In this document: one piece after another, positions 17,643 to 27,301 of the stretch
How the letters are laid out: every line of letters starts with the position of its first letter
Position numbering within the stretch: position 1 is the stretch's first letter
Assembly: GCA_903870065.1 (NCBI GenBank)
Contig: CAIQBN010000615.1
Span: 1 to 32,635 of the forward strand
Length of the DNA stretch: 32,635 bases
Reading direction: 5' to 3'
From: an uncultured beta proteobacterium
Lineage (GTDB): Bacteria > Pseudomonadota > Gammaproteobacteria > Burkholderiales > Burkholderiaceae_C
Made by a program: the position numbers and the translations under genes
Notes under the pieces: model-generated
Databases searched by the model: none
Told to the model about the DNA's origin: nothing
Seen by the model: only the letters and a program-made list of their open reading frames with translations

Positions 17643-19331
17643 ATGCCTTTGCCTCCCGCACCTAGCAAACCGGCCGACAGACTTCCAGCCAAAGCCTTTG
17701 CTGCAGGCGTGCGTGGTCCCCGACGGACGCCCCAAAAGGAGGATTCCAGCACATTGCTGGCACCGGCATCACCCAGAGCAGCTGCTGCAGGGGTAACCGC
17801 TGCGCGAGAGACTTCACGTAAGAGACAAAGCGCAAATTTGACGCAGCCCCTGGTTGCTCCTCCGGTCGTACCGGTGACACCAACGGCAACGGCAACGGTG
17901 GTTGTGCGCCCATCTGCCAGACCAAAGAAGTCGGTTGTTAGCGGGCTAACCAAACTGTTTGTGCTCGACACCAATGTGCTACTTCACGATCCAATGTCAC
18001 TATTCCGGTTTGAAGAGCACGACATTTACTTGCCAATGATCGTTCTGGAAGAGTTGGATGGTCATAAGAAGGGTATGACGGAAGTGGCTCGGAATGCGCG
18101 CCAAACAAGTCGAACGTTGGACACGCTAGCTGGGACCTCTGGAGCGGATATTGCCGCAGGCTTTCAGCTTGACAGCACCGGTCATCGCGATGCGCGCGGC
18201 AAGTTGTTGTTTCAAACGCAACCACTTGATTACTCGTTGCCAACAAGCCTTCCTCAGGGCAAAGCGGACAATCAAATTTTGGGTGTGGTCGAGGCGTTGC
18301 GCAAAGTAATGGCACCACGTGAAGTCGTATTGGTATCAAAGGACATCAATATGCGGGTTAAGGCCCGCGCTCTGGGGCTCGCGACGGACGACTACCAAAA
18401 TGACAAGACGCTCGAAGACGGCGATCTTCTGTATGCTGGATCCTTGGCGTTACCCTCGGATTTTTGGGCCACGCATGGTCAGATGGTTGAGAGCTGGCAA
18501 CAAGGGCAGCACACTTTTTACAAAATCAGTGGACCAGTAGTGCCCGGCTTGCTGATCAATCAATTTGTCTATTTTGAGTCACCCGGCGAGCCCAGCCTGT
18601 ATGCCAGAGTGACAGAGATTCGCGGCGATGCTGCGGTCATCAAAACGCTGCGTGATTTCACACACCTCAAGAATGCAGTTTGGGGGGTAACTACCCGCAA
18701 CCGGGAGCAAAATTTTGCGATGAATTTGCTCATGGACCCAGAGGTGGACTTTGTCACGCTCACCGGTACTGCAGGCACGGGCAAGACCCTCATGGCACTG
18801 GCCGCTGGGTTGACACAGGTTCTGGATGATCGTCGTTATACCGAGATCATCGTGACCCGCGCGACTGTGAGCGTGGGTGAGGACATTGGCTTTCTGCCGG
18901 GTACCGAAGAAGAAAAAATGGGTCCCTGGATGGGGGCATTAGATGACAACTTGGAAGTTCTGGGAAAGACTGACACCAGTGCCGGTGAGTGGGGTCGTGC
19001 TGCAACCAACGAGTTGATCCGCAGCCGCATAAAAATCAAGAGCATGAACTTTATGCGTGGTCGCACGTTCATGAACAAGTACGTCATTATCGATGAAGCG
19101 CAAAATCTGACGCCCAAACAGATGAAGACGCTGATCACGCGCGCCGGTCCGGGCACCAAAATCATTTGTATGGGGAACCTAGCGCAAATTGACACACCCT
19201 ACCTTACCGAGGGGTCATCGGGTCTTACGTTTGCGGTTGACCGATTCAAGGGATGGCCGCATGGCGGTCATATCACTCTGGCGCGTGGTGAGCGCTCACG
19301 CCTTGCAGATTTTGCGAGCGAAGTTCTCTAG
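17643..19331 (+). CDS. PIN domain-PhoH ATPase fusion protein (PhoH2 type)
   Basis: PhoH2 proteins join a PIN-type RNase domain to an ATP-dependent RNA helicase-like PhoH domain. The 562-residue product starts with about 100 residues of proline/alanine-rich, probably disordered sequence. The PIN domain begins at KLFVLDTNVLLHDP (D109) and continues with LPMIVLEELDGHKKG and VLVSKDINMRVKA. The PhoH ATPase domain follows, with Walker A GTAGTGKT at about 375-382, RATVSVGEDIGFLPGT and Walker B YVIIDEAQN at about 480-488. Known relatives act on RNA, often under stress. ATG 17643 is the first good start after the terminator at 17564-17600. It converges with dnaB, with 49 bases between them and no obvious terminator. 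Confidence 0.93.
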   Translation: MPLPPAPSKPADRLPAKAFAAGVRGPRRTPQKEDSSTLLAPASPRAAAAGVTAARETSRKRQSANLTQPLVAPPVVPVTPTATATVVVRPSARPKKSVVSGLTKLFVLDTNVLLHDPMSLFRFEEHDIYLPMIVLEELDGHKKGMTEVARNARQTSRTLDTLAGTSGADIAAGFQLDSTGHRDARGKLLFQTQPLDYSLPTSLPQGKADNQILGVVEALRKVMAPREVVLVSKDINMRVKARALGLATDDYQNDKTLEDGDLLYAGSLALPSDFWATHGQMVESWQQGQHTFYKISGPVVPGLLINQFVYFESPGEPSLYARVTEIRGDAAVIKTLRDFTHLKNAVWGVTTRNREQNFAMNLLMDPEVDFVTLTGTAGTGKTLMALAAGLTQVLDDRRYTEIIVTRATVSVGEDIGFLPGTEEEKMGPWMGALDDNLEVLGKTDTSAGEWGRAATNELIRSRIKIKSMNFMRGRTFMNKYVIIDEAQNLTPKQMKTLITRAGPGTKIICMGNLAQIDTPYLTEGSSGLTFAVDRFKGWPHGGHITLARGERSRLADFASEVL

Positions 19332-19380
19332 GTTTGGGGTGTTTTCCAGCCGGACAAAGTTGTAATTTGCGCTACTCTGA

Positions 19381-20784
19381 TTAGTAGTCCCCGCCACTGC
19401 CGGATGCCAAACTTTCGAATTTGGTAATCTGGCGCATGAATGCCAGCTTGACGGTGCCGGTGGGGCCATTACGCTGCTTTGCGATAATCACTTCAGCGAC
19501 ACCAGGCTCCTTGCATTGATCTTTGGTGTAGTACTCATCGCGGTAAATGAACATGATGATGTCGGCATCCTGTTCGATCGCGCCCGATTCGCGTAGATCA
19601 CTCATCATCGGGCGTTTGTCCGGGCGCTGCTCTACGCTGCGGTTAAGCTGAGACAAGGCAATCACGGGACATTTCAACTCCCTGGCCAGCATCTTGAGGC
19701 CACGGGAAATTTCACCAAGCTCCGTTGCGCGGTTTTCGCCGTCACTGCTTGTGCCGCTCATGAGTTGCAAGTAGTCAACCACGATCAGTCCAAGTTGCCC
19801 ACATTGGCGCGCCAGACGCCGTGCGTTGGCGCGCAGTTCACTGGATGTCAGACCTGCGCTTTCATCGATATGAAGTGAAATGGTCCGCAGCTTCTCGATC
19901 GCCTCAGACAGTCGTGGCCATTCATCGTCAGTTAATCGACCAGTCCGCAAATGGCCTTGATCGATTCGACCGATCGATCCAACAATACGAACAGCCAACT
20001 GTGCAGCACCCATTTCCATAGAGAAAACAGCCACTGGTAGACCTTCATTCAATGCAACATGCTCGGCAATGTTGATGGCGAGCGCGGTTTTACCCATGGA
20101 GGGGCGCGCTGCCAACACAATCAGATCACCTGCCTGCAAACCCGCAGTCATGCGGTCCAGATCATAAAACCCGGTTGGCACACCGGTAACATCATTGGGG
20201 TTGTCGGCCATCTCCTGAACTCGGTCCAACAGTTTGACCACCAGGGAGTCCATCGCCTGAAACCCCTGGTTATTGCGTTTTCCTTGTTCACCAATATTAA
20301 AAATCTTTTGTTCCGACTCATCGACGATATCTGCAACTGGACGGCCCTTGGGATTGAATGCGTTGGTCGCAATTTCGTCACTGGCGCTGACTAGCTTTCT
20401 CAACAATGACCTGTCACGCACAATTTCGGCGTACCGCCGAATATTACTGGCGCTAGGTACATATTGCGCCAGCGAGTTCAAATAGGCCAACCCTCCAATT
20501 TCTTCAGCACGTCCTTGATTTTGCATATGCTCAAAAACGGTGATCACATCCGCAGGTTTGCTGGCGTTGACCAATGAACCGATGGCTGAATAAATGAGCC
20601 TGTGCTCATAGCGATAGAAGTCGCCGTCAGACAAAATATCACCGACCCTGTCCCAAGCTGCGTTATCCAGAAGTAATCCACCCAGAACGCTAGACTCTCC
20701 TTCGATGGAGTGTGGTGGCACGCGCAGTTGCGCGATTTGCCGGTCTTGACTGTATTCGTCAACAGCAGAAATTACAGCGGACAT
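19381..20784 (-). CDS. dnaB: Replicative DNA helicase DnaB
   Basis: Hexameric helicase that unwinds DNA at the replication fork and recruits primase. The 467-residue protein has the N-terminal helical domain (PHSIEGESSVLGGLLLD at about 24-40), a linker, and a RecA-like motor domain with Walker A ARPSMGKT at 226-233, Walker B LGLIVVDYLQLM and the DnaB signature SQLNRSVEQRPDKRPMMSDLR. No intein is present. It lies downstream of rplI, as in many bacteria, but a strong terminator at 20968-21005 separates it from that operon, so it needs its own promoter in the 282-base gap, where three DnaA-box-like sites are found (20913-20964). I see no convincing -10/-35 pair there. Confidence 0.98.
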   Translation of the reverse strand: MSAVISAVDEYSQDRQIAQLRVPPHSIEGESSVLGGLLLDNAAWDRVGDILSDGDFYRYEHRLIYSAIGSLVNASKPADVITVFEHMQNQGRAEEIGGLAYLNSLAQYVPSASNIRRYAEIVRDRSLLRKLVSASDEIATNAFNPKGRPVADIVDESEQKIFNIGEQGKRNNQGFQAMDSLVVKLLDRVQEMADNPNDVTGVPTGFYDLDRMTAGLQAGDLIVLAARPSMGKTALAINIAEHVALNEGLPVAVFSMEMGAAQLAVRIVGSIGRIDQGHLRTGRLTDDEWPRLSEAIEKLRTISLHIDESAGLTSSELRANARRLARQCGQLGLIVVDYLQLMSGTSSDGENRATELGEISRGLKMLARELKCPVIALSQLNRSVEQRPDKRPMMSDLRESGAIEQDADIIMFIYRDEYYTKDQCKEPGVAEVIIAKQRNGPTGTVKLAFMRQITKFESLASGSGGDY

Positions 20785-20912
20785 AGTTACCAGGAAATGA
20801 TGGATGGATGCCAGAAAAGAGGCGAAGCTCGGGTGGGTTGGGCCACTTTCCTTGCCCCGCCTCCCGTGCTATTGATGCTACCTGCCTACAGCGGAGGTGT
20901 CGAGTGAAAGGC

Positions 20913-20964
20913 TGGGGACAAATCAGGAAAATCGTGTGGATAAGCCAGGCGAGCCGGTAGATAA
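20913..20964 (-). promoter_or_regulatory. Phased cluster of three DnaA-box-like sites upstream of dnaB
   Basis: On the minus strand in order: TTATCTACC (20964-20956), TTATCCACA (20943-20935) and TTGTCCCCA (20921-20913). The middle one is the perfect consensus DnaA box; each flanking one differs at two positions. They share orientation and are 21 and 22 bases apart start to start, about two helical turns. They lie 129-180 bases before the dnaB start, just after the rplI terminator. Confidence 0.6.
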
Positions 20965-20967
20965 GTC

Positions 20968-21005
20968 AAAAAGAAAAAAGCCGCGAGGGACTCACCCTGG
21001 CGGCT
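20968..21005 (-). terminator. Strong rho-independent terminator of the rpsF-priB-rpsR-rplI operon
   Basis: On the minus strand AGCCGC (21005-21000) pairs with GCGGCT (20984-20979), with an inner AGGG/CCCT extension, then a long T-rich run (TTTTTTCTTTTT). It sits about 60 bases after the rplI stop. Confidence 0.9.
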
Positions 21006-21066
21006 ACCGTAAATCCTGTCCAATGACCGGTCTTGCGAACGGCCAAGGGCAGAACACACCGTTGTA

Positions 21067-21519
21067 CTAGGCTGTTTCGCCGTATACGGAAACGTTGACC
21101 TCAATCACTACGTCGGTATGCAGCGCAACCGCAACCTTGCTGTCACTGACGACCTTGATGGGTCCGTTGGGCATGCGAATTTGCGATTTGACGACTTTGT
21201 AGCCATTTTTGACCAACTCTTCGGCAATGTCAGCATTCGTGACAGAGCCAAACAAGCGGCCATCCACACCAGCTTTTTGTGTCAACTTGATAGTTGTGCC
21301 AGCCAACTTCTCACCCAGTGCCTGGCTCTCCGCCAATTTTGCGGCTGCGGCTTTTTCAAGCTCTGCACGCTTGGCTTCGAAAGCAGCTTTGGCTGCTTCA
21401 GTAGCGCGGCGAGCACGTCCAGAAGGAATCAGGAAATTGCGTGCGTAACCGTCCTTGACCTTGACGATATCGCCCAGGTTACCCAGGTTCACGACCTTGT
21501 CGAGCAGAATAATTTGCAT
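21067..21519 (-). CDS. rplI: 50S ribosomal protein L9
   Basis: Binds 23S rRNA and projects from the large subunit near the L1 stalk. The 150-residue product shows the N-domain signature [14 protein letters not shown] and [14 protein letters not shown], the long connecting helix rich in Ala/Lys/Glu (about 40-80) and the C-terminal rRNA-binding domain ending in [11 protein letters not shown] 21519 has AAGGAG at a good distance. It is the last gene of the rpsF operon, 11 bases after rpsR. Confidence 0.98.
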   Translation of the reverse strand: MQIILLDKVVNLGNLGDIVKVKDGYARNFLIPSGRARRATEAAKAAFEAKRAELEKAAAAKLAESQALGEKLAGTTIKLTQKAGVDGRLFGSVTNADIAEELVKNGYKVVKSQIRMPNGPIKVVSDSKVAVALHTDVVIEVNVSVYGETA

Positions 21520-21530
21520 GGTCGTACTCC

Positions 21531-21812
21531 TTAGATCTTGTGCTGATCGCTATAGGGAAGCATGGCGAGAAAACGCGCACGCTTGATAGCAGTGTTCAGT
21601 TGGCGCTGGAAAATCGCGCGGGTTCCGGTCAGGCGAGCGGGAATGATTTTTCCGTTTTCGGCAATGAAGTCACGCAAGGTGTCAATATCCTTGTAGTCGA
21701 TCTCTTCGACACCGGTTACCGTGAAACGGCAAAAACGCTTGCGTTTGAACAGCAGGTTTTGTGCGGGACGCTTGGGGCGTTTGTCTTTGTTGAATTTTTT
21801 GAACGTGGCCAT
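21531..21812 (-). CDS. rpsR: 30S ribosomal protein S18
   Basis: Binds as a heterodimer with S6 on the platform of the small subunit. The 93-residue protein has a basic N-terminal extension, then [50 protein letters not shown], the family signature. ATG 21812 follows AGGAGG by five bases. It lies between priB and rplI. Confidence 0.98.
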   Translation of the reverse strand: MATFKKFNKDKRPKRPAQNLLFKRKRFCRFTVTGVEEIDYKDIDTLRDFIAENGKIIPARLTGTRAIFQRQLNTAIKRARFLAMLPYSDQHKI

Positions 21813-21829
21813 TTGGGCCTCCTAAAAAA

Positions 21830-22123
21830 TTAATCTTGCAAAAATTCTTGAATATGGAAAACGATTGATTTTCCCTGACTCGTATTACCCAGAAAGCCTT
21901 GAAATCTCCAAACGCTGCCGATGGGCTGCATTGCAAGCCGCTCCGCCAACGTTCCAAATGCCACTGCTTTCACTACCACCTTGATTTGTCTGGATTGACC
22001 TGCTTCCTGTGCCTGCGATTCGTGTTCGAGCTGCAGGTTAAGAGCTGGTATTCCAGCGGGCGTGTATCGCAGAGCGTCATGCTCAGCAATACAGGCACTG
22101 ATAACAAGGGAATTGGCAGGCAC
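21830..22123 (-). CDS. priB: Primosomal replication protein N (PriB)
   Basis: Single-stranded-DNA-binding OB-fold dimer that helps PriA restart collapsed replication forks. The 97-residue length and the start NSLVISACIAE, RYTPAGIPALNLQLEHES and WRFQGFLGN fit betaproteobacterial PriB, and the rpsF-priB-rpsR position is diagnostic. The start is GTG 22123: the frame has a stop six codons upstream and no ATG at the N-terminus, and the resulting N-terminus lines up with that of Neisseria PriB. GGAG ends only one base before the GTG, too close for normal use, so translation may rely on coupling to rpsF, whose stop is 22 bases upstream. Confidence 0.9.
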   Translation of the reverse strand: MPANSLVISACIAEHDALRYTPAGIPALNLQLEHESQAQEAGQSRQIKVVVKAVAFGTLAERLAMQPIGSVWRFQGFLGNTSQGKSIVFHIQEFLQD

Positions 22124-22145
22124 ACTCCGTCGGGTTCAATATTCG

Positions 22146-22511
22146 TTAGGCTTGGTATTCGGCCTGTTGAGTCTTGCGCGTCTCTTCACGTTCGACTGTT
22201 TTCATCATCGACGAAGGACCTGTTTCAGCCTTCTTCTTGGAAACGGTCAAGTGACGCAAAACAGCGTCATTGAATTTGAACGCATGCTCCAGTTCCGACA
22301 TCACAGCCTGGTCCGCTTCGATGTTCACACACAAATAATGTGCTTTTGCAAGCTTGTTGATCATGTAGACCAATTGGCGCCGACCCCAATCCTCTACCCG
22401 GTGAATCTTCCCACCGCCGGCAGTGATCATGCCCTTGTAACGCTCCAGCATGGCCGGAACTTGTTCGCTCTGATCCGGATGGATCATGAGAATGATTTCA
22501 TAATGACGCAT
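22146..22511 (-). CDS. rpsF: 30S ribosomal protein S6
   Basis: First gene of the operon; S6 pairs with S18 in the small subunit. The 121-residue product begins [19 protein letters not shown] and carries [19 protein letters not shown], the family core, with a Lys/Glu/Gln-rich tail after about residue 93. ATG 22511 follows AGGAG at proper distance. Its leader contains two hairpins (22530-22580) and a strong promoter (22596-22625). Confidence 0.98.
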   Translation of the reverse strand: MRHYEIILMIHPDQSEQVPAMLERYKGMITAGGGKIHRVEDWGRRQLVYMINKLAKAHYLCVNIEADQAVMSELEHAFKFNDAVLRHLTVSKKKAETGPSSMMKTVEREETRKTQQAEYQA

Positions 22512-22529
22512 TGATACTCCTTTTGGATT

Positions 22530-22580
22530 GCCCCATTCGGGCTAAGAAAAGCTGCCCTCAGCGTCTAATTGAGGTGCAGC
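22530..22580 (-). promoter_or_regulatory. Structured rpsF leader: terminator-like hairpin plus second hairpin
   Basis: Reading the minus strand from the promoter, GCTGC-A-CCTCA pairs with TGAGG-GCAGC (22580-22551; two 5-bp stems, one bulged A, 9-base loop) and is followed directly by TTTTCTT. A second hairpin, GCCC/GGGC with a 5-base loop (22542-22530), sits just before the ribosome-binding site. The first could attenuate rpsF or stop transcripts arriving from the symporter gene. S6:S18 binding to rpsF leaders is known in other bacteria, so an autoregulatory site is conceivable. Confidence 0.5.
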
Positions 22581-22595
22581 AAGGCGAAGCCTCAC

Positions 22596-22625
22596 ATTAT
22601 AGCCCAGCGTGATCTACTCTGTAAA
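22596..22625 (-). promoter_or_regulatory. Sigma-70 promoter of the rpsF operon
   Basis: On the minus strand TTTACA (22625-22620), an 18-base spacer, and a perfect TATAAT (22601-22596). The -35 box lies inside the last codons of the symporter gene, so the two operons abut with no terminator between. Confidence 0.8.
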
Positions 22626-24911
22626 TCCGGCTGCCTGATCCGGTTGGGCCTGTGATAGCAGGCTCACTATTGCAGTGACAACGAAACCTGCGGCAACCCC
22701 GAAAACCCCAGCTGAAACTGGTTGAATTCCCCACCAAAGTCCATCTCCTGTGAGCCCCAGCAATGTGCGAACCGGCGAAAGGTTGATTGCCATGTAATAG
22801 ATGGTGACACCCAGTCCAGTCAACATGCCGCACACAGCACCGGTTCGTGTTGCTCCTCGCCAGAAAATTCCTAGTACCATGACCGGAACAAAGGCTGCTC
22901 CGGCCAAGGAAAATGATGCTGACACCAGGTAAAGAATGCCCGCCGGTCGCTGCGCAGCGGCATAGGCCGCAATAAGAGCCACCACCAGCAACGCGAACTT
23001 GGACCACATCACGCGGCGCATTGATTGGGCCTTGTCACTGTTTCCCGCAAAGTAAACATCGTGCGCCAGGGCGTTGCCAATAGTCAGCAGCAAACCATCT
23101 GCAGTACTCAGGGCTGCGGCTAGCCCACCCGCCGCGACCAGCACAGTCACCACATAGGGCAAACCGCCAATTTCGGGCGTAGCCAACATGACCAGGTCAG
23201 CTCCAATTTTCAGTTCTGCAAATTGAAGAATGTGATCACCATTGACATCGGAGACGGAAAGAAGACTGGGGTCACGCGCCCATTGCGCGACCCATGAGGG
23301 CAGACTGTCAAAGGGCTGACCGACCAAATGCGCCATCACTTCATATTTCACCAATACCGCTAAAGCGGGTGCCGACAAGTAAAGTAAAGCAATGAATAAC
23401 AGTGACCATGCTACAGAACTGCGCGCCTCAGCGACCGTAGGTGTTGTGTAGTAGCGGGTCAATAGGTGGGGTAAACCGGCAGTTCCCACCATCAGACAAA
23501 ACATCAAGGCGAGAAAGTTGAGTCGCGAACTTTCAAACAGCTCCTTTTGCTCGGCTGTCCCGGCTGGATTTCCCGCAAATGGCGTGGAATGGGTTGGCAT
23601 TCCTGCTAACGGTTTGGCGCGCGCCAAATTTTCAGCCATCGCGCGCGTCCATTGTTCCCGCGCAGCATTTGCGTCTTTGGGAACTGCCGCCAATTCACGG
23701 CGCAATACCATCCCCCGGTCATCGTCGACCTTCATGTCGCCATAAGCCCGCAGTTGCCTGCGCAATTCCTGGCGTTCGGCTTGCAACGCTCCTTCTACGT
23801 CTTTGAGCTTGCGCTCGTATGACTTGGCGCGCCGTGCATATTCATCAATGACCTCCCGCTCAGCGGGAGAATCAACCAGCTGTTGTTCCATAGTCGCGAT
23901 CTTTTCCAACTGCTGACCATAGGCCAAAGGCGCCAGCGGATTGCCAACCTGCTTGTATGACAGCCAAGACACTGGAATGAGGAATGCCAGAATAATCACC
24001 AGGTACTGTGTCACCTGGGTCCATGTCACCGCCCGCATGCCGCCAAGAAACGAGCACACCAGCACGCCACCCAGCCCCAACAATATGCCGATTTCGAAAT
24101 GGACTCCAGTTAACCTGGATGTAATGAGCCCCACGCCATAAATCTGGGCCACCACATACGTAAACGAACACAGAACGGCGGCCAACGCAGCGATCATGCG
24201 CGGCCAACGCCCCCCAAAACGGACAGCAAAGTAGTCCGGTACGGTATATAGATTTAGGCGGCGCAAATAAGGTGCCACTAACAATGCCACCAGGCAAAAA
24301 CCACCGGTCCAGCCCAGGACATAGGCCAGGCCGCCCGATTGTTCCCCTGTGCCCGAATAGCCCTGCAAATAAAGGCTGCCAGCCAGACTGATAAACGAAG
24401 CTGCACTCATCCAGTCTGCCGCTGTGGCCATGCCGTTGTAAATTGCGGGTACTCTGCGTCCCGCCACGTAATACTCATTTGAATCTGCGGTACGCCCATA
24501 GACGCCAATTACTGCATAGAGAACCAGTGTTGACGACAGAAAAATACCTGCAACCCAGACTTTTGCCAGACCCATGCGTTCTGCGATGGCCAGCACAACC
24601 AGGAACGCCAAAAAACTGGCGACGTACCAAGCAAAACGACGGTGCAATTTGGATTTGTACGCAGAATAGGCTATTGGGTCGAATCCGGCTTCTGGTTTCT
24701 CGCCCCGATTCGACCACCACGCAAAAACGACCACAATGGCGATGAAAATCAATACCGAGCCTTGCGCAGAGAACCAAAAACCGACCGGCCAGCTTGATAC
24801 GACAAACTGCAGGTCGTGCGCAAAAAACACTACGCCGAAGGATGCTGCGAACCACAACGCCAATAGGCCTGCTTGCAGTCCCAACCAGCGCGAGTTTGCA
24901 GATCGCTTCAT
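22614..24911 (-). CDS. Sodium:solute symporter, VC_2705-like, with fused DUF4212 N-terminus
   Basis: A 765-residue inner-membrane transporter of the SSS family, acetate/carboxylate-symporter (ActP-like) branch. Residues 1-75 resemble DUF4212, normally a separate small subunit: two hydrophobic helices with [13 protein letters not shown] and [13 protein letters not shown]. The SSS domain follows, with [12 protein letters not shown]-like [32 protein letters not shown] and [19 protein letters not shown] charged, probably coiled-coil loop of about 110 residues interrupts the membrane part, as I recall for this subfamily. An EF-hand-like loop [12 protein letters not shown] lies at 555-566. The start ATG 24911 overlaps the ppsA stop (ATGA); an upstream TTG is less likely. 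Coupling to ppsA suggests uptake of pyruvate, acetate or similar; the substrate is not shown. Confidence 0.9.
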   Translation of the reverse strand: MKRSANSRWLGLQAGLLALWFAASFGVVFFAHDLQFVVSSWPVGFWFSAQGSVLIFIAIVVVFAWWSNRGEKPEAGFDPIAYSAYKSKLHRRFAWYVASFLAFLVVLAIAERMGLAKVWVAGIFLSSTLVLYAVIGVYGRTADSNEYYVAGRRVPAIYNGMATAADWMSAASFISLAGSLYLQGYSGTGEQSGGLAYVLGWTGGFCLVALLVAPYLRRLNLYTVPDYFAVRFGGRWPRMIAALAAVLCSFTYVVAQIYGVGLITSRLTGVHFEIGILLGLGGVLVCSFLGGMRAVTWTQVTQYLVIILAFLIPVSWLSYKQVGNPLAPLAYGQQLEKIATMEQQLVDSPAEREVIDEYARRAKSYERKLKDVEGALQAERQELRRQLRAYGDMKVDDDRGMVLRRELAAVPKDANAAREQWTRAMAENLARAKPLAGMPTHSTPFAGNPAGTAEQKELFESSRLNFLALMFCLMVGTAGLPHLLTRYYTTPTVAEARSSVAWSLLFIALLYLSAPALAVLVKYEVMAHLVGQPFDSLPSWVAQWARDPSLLSVSDVNGDHILQFAELKIGADLVMLATPEIGGLPYVVTVLVAAGGLAAALSTADGLLLTIGNALAHDVYFAGNSDKAQSMRRVMWSKFALLVVALIAAYAAAQRPAGILYLVSASFSLAGAAFVPVMVLGIFWRGATRTGAVCGMLTGLGVTIYYMAINLSPVRTLLGLTGDGLWWGIQPVSAGVFGVAAGFVVTAIVSLLSQAQPDQAAGFTE

Positions 24912-27301
24912 TGCAATGCGAGTTTCTGCCAAGTTGAAATCACCGAGTCAGGGTTGAGTGAAATAGACGAAATCCCCTCCTCCACCAGCCATTGCGCAAA
25001 GTCGGGATGGTCGCTAGGGCCTTGTCCGCAAATTCCGATGTATTTTCCGTGGCGGCGGCAAGCGGCAATGGCCAGGCTTATCAGCGTTTTGACAGCCGGA
25101 TCACGTTCATCAAAATCCGCAGCCAACAACTCCATACCGGAGTCACGATCCAGACCTAATGTGAGTTGGGTCAAGTCATTCGACCCAATGGAGAATCCAT
25201 CGAAATACTCAAGAAATTGATCAGCCAATATGGCATTGCTCGGAATCTCACACATCATCACCAATTTCAGCGCATTTTCCCCGCGGCGCAGCCCGTGGCG
25301 GCCCAACAATTCAGTGACTCTTTTTGCCTGCATCAACGTCCGCACAAACGGCACCATTACCTGCACATTATTCAGTCCCATGTCGTTGCGTACCCGCTTG
25401 AGGGCCTCACACTCCATGGCAAATGCTTCGCCAAATTCGGTACTCACGTAACGCGCAGCACCACGGAAACCCAGCATGGGATTTTCTTCTTCGGGCTCAT
25501 ATCGACTGCCGCCGATCAGCTTGCGGTATTCGTTGCTCTTGAAATCTGACAAACGCACGATAACCGGTTTTGGCCAAAAAGCCGCGGCAATGGTGGCGAC
25601 TCCTTCAGCTACCCGGTCCACATAAAACGCGCGTGGCGATGCGTGGCCCCGCGCCACTGATTCAACCGCCTTCTTCAGGTCTGCATCCACATTGGGGTAG
25701 TCAAGTATCGCCTTGGGGTGAACGCCAATATTGTTGTTGATGATGAATTCCAGGCGGGCAAGACCTACCCCTTCATTGGGCAACTGGCAGAAGTCAAACG
25801 CCAGTTGCGGATTTCCGACGTTCATCATGATCTTCACTGGACTCTCAGGCATGGCACCGCGCTGCACCTCAGTAACTTCAGTTTCCAGTAGTCCATCGTA
25901 AATAAAGCCAGTATCGCCCTGCGCGCAACTCACCGTCACCAGCATCCCCTCTTTCAACACCTCTGTCGCGTTGCCGCAGCCGACCACAGCGGGGATTCCA
26001 AGTTCTCGCGCAATAATCGCTGCGTGGCAGGTGCGGCCGCCACGGTTGGTGACAATGGCAGACGCCCGCTTCATCACGGGTTCCCAATTGGGATCGGTCA
26101 TGTCGGTAACCAAAACGTCGCCCGCTTGAACCTTGTCCATTTCGCTAATGTTGTGCACGATGCGCACCGGTCCAGTGCCAATTTTTTGCCCAATCGCGCG
26201 GCCTTCAACCAGTACCGCGCTTGAGCCCTTGAGTTTGTAGCGGTATTCGGCCTGATTGCCCGCCTGACTTTTGACGGTCTCCGGTCGGGCCTGAAGAATG
26301 TACAGTTCACCGTCAATTCCGTCTTTGCCCCATTCGATATCCATGGGTCGACCATAGTGCTCTTCAATCACCAGGGCGTAACGCGCGAGTTGCTCAACAT
26401 CGGCGTCGCTCAAAGAGTACCGGTTCCGAAGTTCGGTGGGCACATCCGTCGTCTTGACCAGTTTGCCCCCAGTCGCCTTTTCCTCGGCGGTCGTGAACTG
26501 CATTTGCAATAACTTGGAGCCAAGACTACGTCGAATGACAGCGCGATTTCCCGCGCGCAGCATGGGCTTGTGCACATAAAACTCGTCCGGGTTGACTGCA
26601 CCCTGGACCACTGTCTCACCCAGACCGTAACTAGAAGTAATGAAGACCACGTCGGAGAAACCAGACTCAGTATCAATGGTGAACATCACGCCGGCCGCGC
26701 CAATGTCTGAGCGAACCATGCGTTGAATTCCAGCGCTCAGTGCCACATGCTCATGTGCAAAACCCTTGTGAACGCGGTAGCTGATGGCACGGTCGTTGTA
26801 CAGCGACGCAAATACCTCCCGAATTTTATGCAGGATGTCGTCAATGCCATGCACGTTAAGAAAGGTCTCCTGCTGGCCGGCAAAAGACGCGTCCGGCAGG
26901 TCTTCGGCAGTGGCGGAGGAACGCACCGCGAAGGTCGCTTCAGCGTTTCCAGCGCTCAGAATTCTGAAGGACTCGCGAATTGCCTGTTCCAGTGCCGGGG
27001 GGAACGGTTGCGCCTCCACCATCGCGCGAATTTCGGCTCCCGCAAGCGCTAAAGCCCGAACGTCTTCAGTATCAAGCACCAGCAGGCGGGCGTTGATCTT
27101 GTCCGTCAAACCGTCAAACTGCAGGAATTCACGAAAGGCATGAGCCGTTGTAGCAAAACCCGTAGGCACTTTGACACCAGTCGGTAAATTGGAAATCATT
27201 TCCCCCAAGCTGGCATTCTTGCCGCCCACCGACTCCACATCGGTCATTCGCAGATTTTCGAAAGGTACGACCAAATCGGTAGGCGTGAACAAAATTGACA
27301 T
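24908..27301 (-). CDS. ppsA: Phosphoenolpyruvate synthase (pyruvate, water dikinase)
   Basis: Makes phosphoenolpyruvate from pyruvate and ATP for gluconeogenesis. The 797-residue protein has the N-terminal nucleotide-binding domain ([11 protein letters not shown] at 25-35, [21 protein letters not shown] at 124-144), the swivelling phosphohistidine domain with [11 protein letters not shown] (catalytic H426), and the C-terminal PEP/pyruvate barrel with [12 protein letters not shown] and [10 protein letters not shown]424, two residues before the histidine, corresponds to the threonine phosphorylated by PpsR-type regulators. ATG 27301 has CGGAG eight bases upstream. The regulator gene ppsR is divergent, and the symporter overlaps its end. 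Confidence 0.98.
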   Translation of the reverse strand: MSILFTPTDLVVPFENLRMTDVESVGGKNASLGEMISNLPTGVKVPTGFATTAHAFREFLQFDGLTDKINARLLVLDTEDVRALALAGAEIRAMVEAQPFPPALEQAIRESFRILSAGNAEATFAVRSSATAEDLPDASFAGQQETFLNVHGIDDILHKIREVFASLYNDRAISYRVHKGFAHEHVALSAGIQRMVRSDIGAAGVMFTIDTESGFSDVVFITSSYGLGETVVQGAVNPDEFYVHKPMLRAGNRAVIRRSLGSKLLQMQFTTAEEKATGGKLVKTTDVPTELRNRYSLSDADVEQLARYALVIEEHYGRPMDIEWGKDGIDGELYILQARPETVKSQAGNQAEYRYKLKGSSAVLVEGRAIGQKIGTGPVRIVHNISEMDKVQAGDVLVTDMTDPNWEPVMKRASAIVTNRGGRTCHAAIIARELGIPAVVGCGNATEVLKEGMLVTVSCAQGDTGFIYDGLLETEVTEVQRGAMPESPVKIMMNVGNPQLAFDFCQLPNEGVGLARLEFIINNNIGVHPKAILDYPNVDADLKKAVESVARGHASPRAFYVDRVAEGVATIAAAFWPKPVIVRLSDFKSNEYRKLIGGSRYEPEEENPMLGFRGAARYVSTEFGEAFAMECEALKRVRNDMGLNNVQVMVPFVRTLMQAKRVTELLGRHGLRRGENALKLVMMCEIPSNAILADQFLEYFDGFSIGSNDLTQLTLGLDRDSGMELLAADFDERDPAVKTLISLAIAACRRHGKYIGICGQGPSDHPDFAQWLVEEGISSISLNPDSVISTWQKLALQ

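Noticed and set aside
17881-17905. ACGGCA triplicate inside the phoH 5' region
   Set aside because: A short codon-level repeat in a low-complexity Thr/Ala stretch of the disordered N-terminus; no sign of phase variation.
20865-20905. Another possible repeat copy upstream of dnaB (GCTATTGATGCTAC)
   Set aside because: The second arm does not match and the downstream core is absent.
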